Assembly: GCA_022822785.1 (NCBI GenBank) | Contig: JAJEAL010000026.1 | Location: forward strand, 1 to 64,000 | Direction: 5' to 3' | DNA: 64,000 bases | DNA from: Candidatus Poribacteria bacterium | GTDB lineage: Bacteria > Poribacteria > WGA-4E > PCPOR2b | Part shown: positions 43,169-51,279 of the stretch, in pieces | How the letters are laid out: every line of letters starts with the position of its first letter | Position numbering within the stretch: the first letter of the stretch is position 1 | The notes under the pieces: model-generated | Database searches by the model: none | Seen by the model: only the letters and a program-made list of their open reading frames with translations | What the model was told of the DNA's origin: nothing | Translations under genes and position numbers: made by a program

Positions 43169-43390
43169 CTTCATGAATCATTCGAGACCGCTCCCGCGAC
43201 ATTCCGGCTAGCTGCGGCTGTGGCAGAATTCGCTGCCATCCTTCGCGAAAGCTATTGGGCAAAGGATGGCAGTTTAGATTCGGTCCATCAAGCTGTTAAA
43301 GATGCTTTCCCCAAAATCGATAGCGAGGGGGTTGTCGAATTAATGTATCTGGTCAATAAGGCAATCAGCTATAAGGCAGAACGTTCCTGA
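43169..43390 (+). pseudogene. Fragment of a von Willebrand A/DUF3520 protein
   Basis: This short open stretch encodes LHESFETAPATFRLAAAVAEFAAILRES and ends VVELMYLVNKAISYKAERS. The pattern FRxAAAVAxFxxxLR and the following spacing match the C-terminal DUF3520 domain of YfbK-like von Willebrand A proteins. The vWA domain itself is absent, and the fragment has no ribosome-binding site and lies upstream of the glycosyltransferase gene in divergent direction. It is most likely the 3' remnant of a decayed gene; a functional small protein is less likely. Confidence 0.5.
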
Positions 43391-43400
43391 AATCCCAGTG

Positions 43401-44468
43401 CTACACAAGATTATCAACTGTGGACGCGTCGAGCTGCGGGATTAGGTGCAGCAGTAAATCTAACGTCGCCTGATAATCGTCAATGTTGATGATGGACACA
43501 TGGCTGTGGACATAGCGAGCTGGTACGCCTAAAACAATTGACGGCACACCATGTCCAATTTGGTGAATCGCCCCAGCGTCTGTTGCTCCGGAAGTGCGAA
43601 CGGCGAGCTGATGCGGAATCTGGTGTGCTGTCGTAGTTTCAATCGTCAGCTCTACCAAACGTGGATTAGCAATCATTGACGGGTCAAACAGTCGGATCTG
43701 CACACCACCCCCCAATTTTCCCTGTAGCGTGTCACCGCTAGCCCCCGGCAAATCGTCTGCCGGTGGACCTTCTAGCACAATCGCGACATCCGGTGCCACA
43801 GCAGCCGCAACTGTGCGCGCGCCACGCAGCCCGACCTCCTCTTGCACACTCCCTGTGCCGATAACCGTGTTTGGGTGATCAGCGAGTCCCTGAAGGGTCT
43901 CGATAACCAATCCGACACCGACCCGATTGTCGAATGCCTTAGCGGAAAACAGCTTGGGATTTCTCATCGGCATGAAGGGACCATACGGAACGATAGGACA
44001 GCCCGGTTTCACCCCATACTCTTCCATCGCTTGTTCCGCGCTGTCCGCCCCAATATCAATGTAGAGATCTTTCAGGTCCATCACTTTATCACGCGCCCCA
44101 GCGGCCAGAAGATGCGGCGGCGTAGAGCCAATCACGCCGGGAACGACCCCCTGCTTCGTCCAAATATTCACCCGCTGTGCCAGCAGCGTATGCGCCCACC
44201 AGCCACCGACTGTCAGAAATTTTACATATCCTGCACCTGTCACGTGCTGTACAATAAATCCAACCTCATCCATGTGTGAATCGAGCAAAATGCGCGGTTT
44301 CCCGACATTTCCGGTCTTTGTGCAGTAGATACTGCCTAACCGATCTTTTTGGATGTCTCCGACCCCGTCTAAATGTGAGTGGAAAAGTTGCCTGACCGCC
44401 TCCTCGTGTCCAGGGATGCCATCCGCCTGCGTAAGCTCTGTAAGTAATTCAATTGACCTTTGGTTCAT
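43401..44468 (-). CDS. M42-family aminopeptidase
   Basis: A 355-residue peptidase M42 (FrvX/glutamyl aminopeptidase-like) with a co-catalytic metal centre. Metal-binding segments are ILLDSHMDEVGFIV (His, Asp), AKAFDNRVGVGLVIETL (Asp), GSVQEEVGLRGA (catalytic Glu-Glu) and IVLEGPPADD (Asp/Glu). The late VRTSGATDAGAIHQIGHGVPSIVLGVPARYVHSHVSI gives the last ligand His. It degrades peptides in the cytoplasm as a large oligomer. The ATG at 44468 has AAGGG upstream. It is followed by the gamma-glutamylcyclotransferase-like gene upstream on the same strand at 44490. Confidence 0.9.
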   Translation of the reverse strand: MNQRSIELLTELTQADGIPGHEEAVRQLFHSHLDGVGDIQKDRLGSIYCTKTGNVGKPRILLDSHMDEVGFIVQHVTGAGYVKFLTVGGWWAHTLLAQRVNIWTKQGVVPGVIGSTPPHLLAAGARDKVMDLKDLYIDIGADSAEQAMEEYGVKPGCPIVPYGPFMPMRNPKLFSAKAFDNRVGVGLVIETLQGLADHPNTVIGTGSVQEEVGLRGARTVAAAVAPDVAIVLEGPPADDLPGASGDTLQGKLGGGVQIRLFDPSMIANPRLVELTIETTTAHQIPHQLAVRTSGATDAGAIHQIGHGVPSIVLGVPARYVHSHVSIINIDDYQATLDLLLHLIPQLDASTVDNLV

Positions 44469-44489
44469 CTTTTCCCTTTCTGATTAAAA

Positions 44490-44831
44490 TTAGCGCATCT
44501 GAGTTAAAAAGGTGGCAGTGCCAAAATATGCCCACACCTGCTCTGCACTGTCTCCGATAATGATTTTCCGCTTCTCCCGCTGATATACAAGTGTCTTAAC
44601 ATGACAACCCTCATATCTATCCAAAACAGCTAAATCTTCAACGGTTAATTCGTGCCAAACGACCCCTTCGACCTGCGAGTTCACTTCAGGTATCATCACT
44701 AGATATCCCCATTTAGAGGTAACAGTTGTGCATTCAGGCATTACCGCCGGACTCGGATCTGTGAGTGGACGCTTGAGCAGCGATTGAATCATGCCTCGAT
44801 CTTTCAATGTGCCGTATACAAAAAGGTTCAT
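44490..44831 (-). CDS. Gamma-glutamylcyclotransferase-fold protein
   Basis: A 113-residue GGCT/AIG2-like protein. The start MNLFVYGTLKDRG carries the YGTL substrate loop, and VEGVVWHELTVEDLAVLDRYEGCH has the conserved Glu-rich region including the likely catalytic Glu. I use the ATG at 44831, where the family motif begins; an earlier ATG at 44876 would add 15 poorly conserved residues, and neither has a good ribosome-binding site. Such proteins cyclise gamma-glutamyl or related amines. Its order just upstream of the M42 peptidase gene suggests a role in peptide or amino-acid turnover. Confidence 0.8.
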   Translation of the reverse strand: MNLFVYGTLKDRGMIQSLLKRPLTDPSPAVMPECTTVTSKWGYLVMIPEVNSQVEGVVWHELTVEDLAVLDRYEGCHVKTLVYQREKRKIIIGDSAEQVWAYFGTATFLTQMR

Positions 44832-44916
44832 ACGATAGCATAAAACATGAGAACAAAATTTGGAACGGGACGCCATAAACTAGTACTGAAAGGTTAATAG
44901 GTCAGAGCCCTTGTAA

Positions 44917-47388
44917 TTATGCGCCACGCGTCAGCGTGAGATAGAAGCGGCTCCCTTTGCCCGGCTGGCTCTCCGCCCACACCGTACCCCCGTGGAGTTC
45001 GACGAGGTTCTTCACTATCGGCAGCCCTAAACCGATGCCACCGCTCCCCGAACCCGCTACTCGATGGAACCGATCAAAAATCAGATCCAGCTCTGCTTGG
45101 TTAATACCGATACCCATATCCTCGACACAAATTTGTAGCGTTTCATCCGACAGCACTGTCACACCAATTCCCACATGTTTACCGCTGCTCGTATACTTGA
45201 TGGCGTTATCAAGTAGGTTGGTTATAATTTGCCCCAGTTTGTCTGCGTCAACCAGTGCAACGATATCCGAAGTGCACTCTAGATTAACTTGGATGCCTTT
45301 TTTATCGGCTATCGGTTGAATTCCCGCCACCGCTTCCTCTAGGATAGGGTACAATTTCATCGGTTCGAGCTGCAACGAAACCTTGCCCGACTCTATCTGC
45401 GAGAGGTTTAGTAGGTCATTAATTAGCCGGATAAGCCTATCGCAATTGTCCTTCACGCGTAATAGATAGCTTACCTGCTTCTCTGAAAGTCCGCCGCCCA
45501 CACCGTCAAGCAGATTGTCCACAAACCCTTTGATATGGGTCAACGGCGTCCGTAGCTCATGCGACACGTTATCCAAAAATTGAGATTTAAGGGTGTCCAA
45601 CTGTCTGAGCTGATCATACGTCTCCTTGAGCGCAGCAGCGATATTGTTAAAATCTGTGACCAGATCTCCAACCGTAGTTTTCGGGACTACGCCGCCATAG
45701 GTGTCTAGATAGGTAGCCATCAGCTGTTGCCGCGCGCTTTCCATCGCTTTTGTCCGCGCATTAAGCTGAGCGTAGAGCATCGCATTTTCAATAGCAGTTG
45801 CCCCTTGATGGGCAAGTGTACCCAGCAACGCCAAATCAGCCTGGCTATACGGTTCCCCGGAGGATTTTTCTCCGAGTATAAGCAACCCCACTAGAGTCTC
45901 ATTTTCCTTCGTCCGGGTCACAAACGGAATCCACACCGCCGATTGCATAAAATCAGTAAAGCTTCCTCTTGATTGAGATGATGCGATGTGAATTAGATCC
46001 GGGTCAAGGGGTTGATCTGAAAAATCAAGAGGCCTGTCTGCATTTTGCAGCTGTTCAAGCAGCGATATAGACAGAGTCAGTGAAGCTTTATCTGGAATCA
46101 CGTTAACCCCAATAGCCGCCTCCGGAACAAACTGTACGCCTCCGTGCAAAAGCGGATTTGGTTCATTGTCCTGATTGTATTGAGGTTCAAAGTAGCCTGA
46201 CATGCGATACATTACAACCCCTTGGCTGATGTGTAGCGCTTTCGTAACTTGACGGAGCAAGGTATCTACTAAAATTTCCAAATCGAGGATCGAGTGGAGC
46301 GTCTGACTCAGTGCCAGAAGGGTTTGGCGATAGTTGTACGCTTCACGGTCGAACGCTCGATCTATCATCTTCTGAATGCGTGTTTTGGCAGGGGCAAACA
46401 GCACAGCAGCAATCAGCACCGATATCGCTGTCACCGTCCGAGAACGCGCCGCCGTATGGAAAAACATGGTGAGCCCTTGGATGCTTAATAGATAAATGCC
46501 GAGCGCAAACCCGCTGACAAGCGTGTATACAACGCTACGATTGATGATGAGCTCAATATTCATCAGCCGGTGGCGGATAATCGCAACAACATAACAGATT
46601 GGGATGAGACACAACGTGTAAGCCGAAAAACGGATGTAAGGAATCGAGACAGTCCCAACCCTTGGAAGCGTTGTAAAGATAGCTAAGGGAAGTGTGCCGG
46701 CAACAATGCCGAGTAATAACCATCGCGCTTGACGGCGTCGAGAGGCAGACGGCGCAGCGAAACAGGTGTGCAGCAGTGATAGTTGCCCAACAATCGAATA
46801 GATAAATAGAAATCCGGCTGTGATATGCTCCATAGGCGAGATCTGAATCATGAAAAACTCGCGAGTATAGTTGTGACCACGCAGATAGAACAGAGACATC
46901 AGGAGACACAAGGTAATCCCCGGAAGGTAGAGCACGTTCAACACCCAAGTGTGACGCTGGACGAACCTCTTTTCGGCAGGGAAGATGAGAAAACAGTGGA
47001 GAAATAAGCACGGGGTGATGGTCGCCGAAACAAACTGACAGATCGGTACTACTCGACTGCTCAACGTGCCTTCAGCAGCTGAAAAGGTTGCATCAACAGA
47101 GCATATACTCATGAAACCGATACTCATCAGGTAAGAGATTCGCACAGGACGGTGAGATCCCAAAGCCTCGTCACCGCTATCTTTTCCATCAGATAGGGCG
47201 GACGCCTGATTCTGTGATTGCTGCATCCACACAAGCGTTGCAACCACCCAAGTGATGAGCCCAATAAGGTAGAAGTAGCCTGTTTCAGGAGTGTCCGCTG
47301 CTCTAGCGAAGCTCCGTGCACCGGCGATGAGGTAGATGCCTGACACAAGAATATACAGAATCGTGGTCAAGTCGCGTTGAATCTTCAT
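44917..47388 (-). CDS. Membrane sensor histidine kinase
   Basis: An 823-residue histidine kinase. The first 300 residues contain about eight membrane segments (for example TILYILVSGIYLIAGA, YLIGLITWVVATLVW, VLYLPGITLCLLMSLFYLRG, YTLVSGFALGIYLLSIQGL), a 7TM-type sensor. A GAF-like domain follows (about 370-540), then a HisKA domain with the phosphoaccepting His610 in NVSHELRTPLTHIKG, and a HATPase domain with ITNLLDNAIKYT (N box), EDMGIGI (G1), GGIGLGLPIVKNLVE (G2). No response-regulator gene is adjacent, so the partner is elsewhere. It lies 28 bases downstream of the HD-domain gene and may be cotranscribed. Confidence 0.9.
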   Translation of the reverse strand: MKIQRDLTTILYILVSGIYLIAGARSFARAADTPETGYFYLIGLITWVVATLVWMQQSQNQASALSDGKDSGDEALGSHRPVRISYLMSIGFMSICSVDATFSAAEGTLSSRVVPICQFVSATITPCLFLHCFLIFPAEKRFVQRHTWVLNVLYLPGITLCLLMSLFYLRGHNYTREFFMIQISPMEHITAGFLFIYSIVGQLSLLHTCFAAPSASRRRQARWLLLGIVAGTLPLAIFTTLPRVGTVSIPYIRFSAYTLCLIPICYVVAIIRHRLMNIELIINRSVVYTLVSGFALGIYLLSIQGLTMFFHTAARSRTVTAISVLIAAVLFAPAKTRIQKMIDRAFDREAYNYRQTLLALSQTLHSILDLEILVDTLLRQVTKALHISQGVVMYRMSGYFEPQYNQDNEPNPLLHGGVQFVPEAAIGVNVIPDKASLTLSISLLEQLQNADRPLDFSDQPLDPDLIHIASSQSRGSFTDFMQSAVWIPFVTRTKENETLVGLLILGEKSSGEPYSQADLALLGTLAHQGATAIENAMLYAQLNARTKAMESARQQLMATYLDTYGGVVPKTTVGDLVTDFNNIAAALKETYDQLRQLDTLKSQFLDNVSHELRTPLTHIKGFVDNLLDGVGGGLSEKQVSYLLRVKDNCDRLIRLINDLLNLSQIESGKVSLQLEPMKLYPILEEAVAGIQPIADKKGIQVNLECTSDIVALVDADKLGQIITNLLDNAIKYTSSGKHVGIGVTVLSDETLQICVEDMGIGINQAELDLIFDRFHRVAGSGSGGIGLGLPIVKNLVELHGGTVWAESQPGKGSRFYLTLTRGA

Positions 47389-47416
47389 CCCAATCTCCGC
47401 AAATGATTTTTACGTT

Positions 47417-47974
47417 TTACGCCCTTAAACCGTCTTCCAGAAAAGATCGATAGTACCCAAGATCTGGCGTCACAGCATCGGGATCTTTTCCTATCTCGTC
47501 ATATCGACGTAACCGCACCGCATCAGCAAAATAAGGACTGGCTTCAAATGCTTTCACCTCTGTGTTGCTGAAGGGGCCACCTTGTAACGCTAAGCTCTGA
47601 ACAGAAACAGGAGATAGCTGACTGAAATAGCTCGGTTCAACAGCACAGAGATATCGCTTCGCAGGTACATGCAATCGGGCAGGCTCCGTGACCGCTGGCA
47701 CAAAGTAAGGTTCTAAGAGCGCGGCGACAAGCTCCTCGTGTTTGTCATCTATTCCGCGTGCCACAATCTCTTGGGGCAAATCGTGCACCAGATGTCCGTA
47801 ATCGTGCAGGATAGCCGCTGCTATCAATGTATCGCTAGCACCATCCTGCTCCGCAGCGTAAGCGGTTTGCAGGGCGTGCTGGAGCTGCGTAACTGCCTCA
47901 CCACCCTCGTAAAGTTGATCTCCGTAGTTCTGAAAAGCGTCAAAGATTTGGTCAACAATTCCCATTTGGCTCAT
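47417..47974 (-). CDS. PhnZ/TmpB-like HD-domain oxygenase
   Basis: A 185-residue HD-domain protein of the PhnZ-like mixed-valent diiron oxygenase group. The pattern YEGGEAVTQLQHALQTAYAAEQDGASD matches the PhnZ N-terminus, in which Glu and, seven residues later, His are ligands. ILHDYGHL gives the HD pair and KHEELVAALL the next His, with RLHVPAKRYLCAV further on. PhnZ splits the C-P bond of the hydroxylated product made by PhnY, itself a PhyH-family dioxygenase, so the PhyH at 49175-49969 two genes upstream is suggestive. AGAGGAAAA precedes the ATG. A general HD phosphohydrolase is possible, but the YEGGE-HAL pattern argues against it. Confidence 0.8.
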   Translation of the reverse strand: MSQMGIVDQIFDAFQNYGDQLYEGGEAVTQLQHALQTAYAAEQDGASDTLIAAAILHDYGHLVHDLPQEIVARGIDDKHEELVAALLEPYFVPAVTEPARLHVPAKRYLCAVEPSYFSQLSPVSVQSLALQGGPFSNTEVKAFEASPYFADAVRLRRYDEIGKDPDAVTPDLGYYRSFLEDGLRA

Positions 47975-48017
47975 TTTTCCTCTTTATGTATAGAATGGGT
48001 GAAATATGATTTCTTCG

Positions 48018-49064
48018 TTAAAACACGACCTCGCGCTCGGTTCTTGCTGATTCGTAGCAGCCATCAATTACTTTTTGTAAATTCAGGAGTTGTCGGCGAT
48101 CCTGCATCGACCACGGACGACCTTCTCGCAGATGCCGGATGACATCGGCATCTTGGTTTCGGATGCTCTCACCCCACCCACTACTCTCCGACAATTCTGG
48201 CGTTTTATCAACAACCTTCCCGCCTTCGTCTACTGTCACAATGAACGGATCGCTGTTGAGCTTGCCTTTGGTCGTTACCATCTCGAAACAGTGAGGAGGG
48301 GGGCGATCATCGCACCAGTTCCCCTCCAGCACGCAGGTGACACCATTATCAAATCGAACCAAACCGGTGAGTAAATCTTCGGTGTTGAACCGCTCCCTAA
48401 TCTCCGGTGAGGCGATGGGGCCACGTTTGCCGGGAAACAAACGTCGCATCGACGCACTCACTGAAACCGGATTCGGAGAACCACTCACCCAGATCGCAAG
48501 ATCGAGTGCATGTACCAGCGTAGAAGCAAGAACGCCGCCGGCAGAGCTGCTCAAATAATAGTTAGGTGCCCACCAAGGCGGATTAACATGACAGCCCCAA
48601 ACCTTGGCGAACACAGGGTCCCCAACCGCGCCGGACTCCACCAAATTGTGTAGATACTGAGAGGTACCCATATATCGCATGTTTGTGGCGAGCTGGACCT
48701 GACGACCAAGCCGCTCAGCAGTATCAAGCACGGCCGTAGCTTCCTCTATATTCCGCATGAACGGTTTTTCACAAAGCACATCCGCCCCTGCCTCTAATGC
48801 TGCAAGCACCATCTGCATATGGGTGTTGGGCATGGTCGCGACAATTACTAAGTCGAGTTCGGCTGGACCAAGCATCTCGTTGACATCATCAGTCGCCCGT
48901 GCCTGGGGCCACATATCCTTCGTGTTCTGCAGTCGTTCAGGATCGAGATCGCAGCACGCACTAACGACAGCGGCCTCTGCGCCCAACTCCTTAATAGTCC
49001 GTAAGTGGTTATTGCCCTGTGCACCGCAACCAATCACACCAACACGTATCGGTCGGTTTAGCAT
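48018..49064 (-). CDS. Gfo/Idh/MocA-family oxidoreductase
   Basis: A 348-residue NAD(P)-dependent oxidoreductase. The N-terminal Rossmann fold begins IRVGVIGCGAQGNNHLRTIKELG, followed by LDLVIVATMPNTHMQMVLAALEAGADVLCEKPF with the EKP motif typical of the family. The C-terminal alpha/beta domain includes GGVLASTLVHALDLAIWVSG, where the catalytic His-equivalent lies. Such enzymes oxidise or reduce sugars, polyols or related compounds. GAGGAG precedes the ATG at 49064. It lies between the PhyH and PhnZ-like genes (gaps of 110 and 43 bases), so it may belong to the same pathway. Substrate unknown. Confidence 0.88.
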   Translation of the reverse strand: MLNRPIRVGVIGCGAQGNNHLRTIKELGAEAAVVSACCDLDPERLQNTKDMWPQARATDDVNEMLGPAELDLVIVATMPNTHMQMVLAALEAGADVLCEKPFMRNIEEATAVLDTAERLGRQVQLATNMRYMGTSQYLHNLVESGAVGDPVFAKVWGCHVNPPWWAPNYYLSSSAGGVLASTLVHALDLAIWVSGSPNPVSVSASMRRLFPGKRGPIASPEIRERFNTEDLLTGLVRFDNGVTCVLEGNWCDDRPPPHCFEMVTTKGKLNSDPFIVTVDEGGKVVDKTPELSESSGWGESIRNQDADVIRHLREGRPWSMQDRRQLLNLQKVIDGCYESARTEREVVF

Positions 49065-49174
49065 AGCTACTCCTCTATGTACAATCGTTCACCTAGTGAC
49101 GCATTTTTTTTACTCTGAAAACAGCCCTAATACCCTGAAGACACACGGTTTTCACAAACGCCAGTCGATCGCTG

Positions 49175-49969
49175 CTAGCTGACCCACTTTTCACAGCCTC
49201 GGAAAGCCATGTGAAAACCTTCCACGTACTTGGGCCGCGGCGCGTAATCGTTCACGTCAGGAACAACGTCACCCCGCAACAGAAACGCACAGGGCCACGG
49301 TTCCTCTGAAGTAATTCGTGTACTCGTTGGGATGTACCGAATAGTCAACCCACAACGTCGCTCTGTCGAAGTGTTCGCGTTGGATCCGTGAATGATGTTT
49401 GGGTGATGCACTGAGACATCGCCAGCGTTGAGCACAAAATCAACCGCTTGGGATTCGTCAACCAGGACAGGATCGATATGAGAACTGAGAACGTTAGGAA
49501 CATCAGTACTACGCTGCATTTCGTGGAGTTCCATGTGATGTGTGCCGGGAATAACGCGCATGCAGCCGTTAGCCGGGGTGGAATCATCCACAGCGAGCCA
49601 CAGCGTGGTTACTTCCATCGGCGATAGGGGCCAATAGCTCCCGTCCTGATGCCACAGCACGGGTCTGCCATCGGTGGGTGGCTTGCTGATGTAGTGTGAA
49701 GCGAACAACGCAATATCGGACCCGACGAAAATTTCTGCGATGTCGAGCAACCGCGGATCGCTGATGAGGCGAACCCAGAACGGATCCTCTCTGACAAGCT
49801 GATGGTGTAGATGTTCAGGGCGTAATTCCGGATTCTTCTCAAGCAGCCAATCAACGTGATCGCTTACTTCCTGAATCAAATCTGAATCGAGAACGTCTCG
49901 AAAAATCGCGTAACCATCACGTTCATATTGCTCTCGAACGTGTGCATGTTTGCTTGATGAATTGTCCAT
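49175..49969 (-). CDS. PhyH-family dioxygenase, possibly PhnY-like
   Basis: A 264-residue PhyH-family oxygenase with an intact iron site: proximal H107-Q108-D109 (VLWHQDGSYWPLSP), distal His in NIIHGSNANTS and RCGLTIRYIP for 2OG binding. The segment TTLWLAVDDSTPANGCMRVIPGTH is very like PhnY and other small-molecule PhyH enzymes. Together with the PhnZ-like gene two positions downstream, this suggests hydroxylation of a phosphonate, but PhyH proteins are numerous here and the substrate is not determined. The ATG at 49969 has AAAGGAAA upstream. Confidence 0.87.
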   Translation of the reverse strand: MDNSSSKHAHVREQYERDGYAIFRDVLDSDLIQEVSDHVDWLLEKNPELRPEHLHHQLVREDPFWVRLISDPRLLDIAEIFVGSDIALFASHYISKPPTDGRPVLWHQDGSYWPLSPMEVTTLWLAVDDSTPANGCMRVIPGTHHMELHEMQRSTDVPNVLSSHIDPVLVDESQAVDFVLNAGDVSVHHPNIIHGSNANTSTERRCGLTIRYIPTSTRITSEEPWPCAFLLRGDVVPDVNDYAPRPKYVEGFHMAFRGCEKWVS

Positions 49970-50207
49970 CTGATTTCCTTTCAGGGTAGGTGTTACGGTT
50001 ACGGTTTAGACATCAGTCATAAGCAGTTCTCATGCGAGCCGACTGTAGCCATTTTAGCACGAATTCGCGCACGATGTAAAGCCACCTTTTGCATCGACTA
50101 CGGTCCTCGGTGATGGTGTTTCCTTTTAGCGTTGAACTCGAGTTACCTATTTCCAAATATCGACACGCCCTAGCGAACCAGTCTTTGAGAAACGAGGGTT
50201 TTTTCGG

Positions 50208-50681
50208 TTAATGGGTCGGCGCCTTTGTCTCGCTCGGAACCTGCATCAATTCCAGAATAAAGCCGTCCGGATCTTTGAAGAATACCACATATACAATACC
50301 CCATTCCAAGTCGAAGCTGACCGGCTCCGACACAAATTCGACACCTCCGGTTTTCAAATCACAGTAGGTTCCCCACACATCCGGCACGCCAAAACAGAGA
50401 TGTGAGTGGGCAACATCCCCTAGTTGTGCGTCAGACACCTTTCCTTCCGGCGCCACGTATTGCTGTAGGTCAAGCATAACCCCCGGTGTCTCCGGTGCTT
50501 CCAACCGCACCACTTCCATGATCACCCCCGGCTTGCCTGCCATCTTTGAGATAGTTTCACCCTCCAAACGATGCCTCTCTACCTCTTTCAGTCCAAGCAG
50601 ATCGCAATAGAACGCTAGCGAACGTTCCATATTACTCACTGTCACCGATACATGGTCTAGAATGTTAACAGATTTAATCAT
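50208..50681 (-). CDS. VOC-family (glyoxalase-like) protein
   Basis: A 157-residue vicinal-oxygen-chelate protein. It starts at the ATG 50681, which has AAAGGAGG upstream; the longer frame to 50804 is intergenic. The fold is a pair of beta-alpha-beta-beta-beta repeats, seen as ILDHVSVTVSNMERSLAFYCDLLGLKEVERH and DVAHSHLCFGVPDVWGTYCDLKTGGVEF. Metal ligands are plausibly His11 (LDHVSVTV), His at AHSHLCF and Glu near FILELMQV. Family members include dioxygenases, isomerases and glyoxalases. It is monocistronic, with no assigned substrate. Confidence 0.85.
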   Translation of the reverse strand: MIKSVNILDHVSVTVSNMERSLAFYCDLLGLKEVERHRLEGETISKMAGKPGVIMEVVRLEAPETPGVMLDLQQYVAPEGKVSDAQLGDVAHSHLCFGVPDVWGTYCDLKTGGVEFVSEPVSFDLEWGIVYVVFFKDPDGFILELMQVPSETKAPTH

Positions 50682-50974
50682 CTGACTCCTCCTTTGTCCC
50701 TTGTTCTGTGCAGCTTGGACGAAAAAATATTTCACGTGTTGAGTGCATCTTGGATAAGTTGAAACGATTACTATATTCTCGCAAGAGAAAAGCTTGGAAA
50801 TCATATCCCTTAGAGATCGGAATTTCGGTTGCGATAAGCGATAATCTTAAGTATAATAATCTGAATTATGACCTATGCTAGAACGCCTTAATACTCAACA
50901 ACACATGTTTCGGGTGTTGGCCCACTTGCCCAACGCCAACAAACCTATGTAGACACTTTCGCTCCCCATGTTTG

Positions 50975-50998
50975 GTAGGCGTTGTTTCCAACTACGCC
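50975..50998 (+). repeat. GTAG-headed REP stem-loop, first of a tandem pair
   Basis: GTAG starts at 50975 and GGCGTTGTT pairs with AACTACGCC across a short TCC-type loop, with one mismatch. The downstream element at 51016 differs at only two bases of the hairpin. Confidence 0.65.
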
Positions 50999-51015
50999 GT
51001 CCAGTCCCCCATTTG

Positions 51016-51077
51016 GTAGGCGCTGTTTCCAACTGCGCCGGTATAGAGTGTCCAAGTAATTCTAAAATTCACCATAA
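51016..51077 (+). repeat. GTAG-headed REP plus AT-rich tail
   Basis: GTAG at 51016 precedes GGCGCTGTT / AACTGCGCC (one mismatch), and the tail AATTCTAAAATTC-ACCATAA begins 42 bases after the GTAG. This is collinear with 7992-8053 without a gap. A second partial tail follows at 51076-51095. Confidence 0.72.
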
Positions 51078-51279
51078 TTCTAAACTTTACCATAATTCAC
51101 AGGCAACAGAAATCTATGTTCCGTTCCTCCGTAAACCTTACGTTTTTTCCTCGGTGATGTTGAATGAATTCCAATTCCCACGTTTATACCCTCCCAATCT
51201 AGAATGCTGGGCCGGTCAGTAAATTAAGGTAATTTCTGACGATTCCAAACATCGACCAAAAAAGGAATATACAAACAAC

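Larger units (their letters stand above)
50682..51279. other. Intergenic region with tandem REPs
   Basis: A 598-base divergent spacer. It holds two related GTAG stem-loops about 41 bases apart (50975-50998 and 51016-51039), each preceded by a CCCCAT and TTTGGTAGG stretch, and two tandem copies of the AT-rich tail (51058-51077 and 51076-51095). No gene is seen. Confidence 0.65.
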
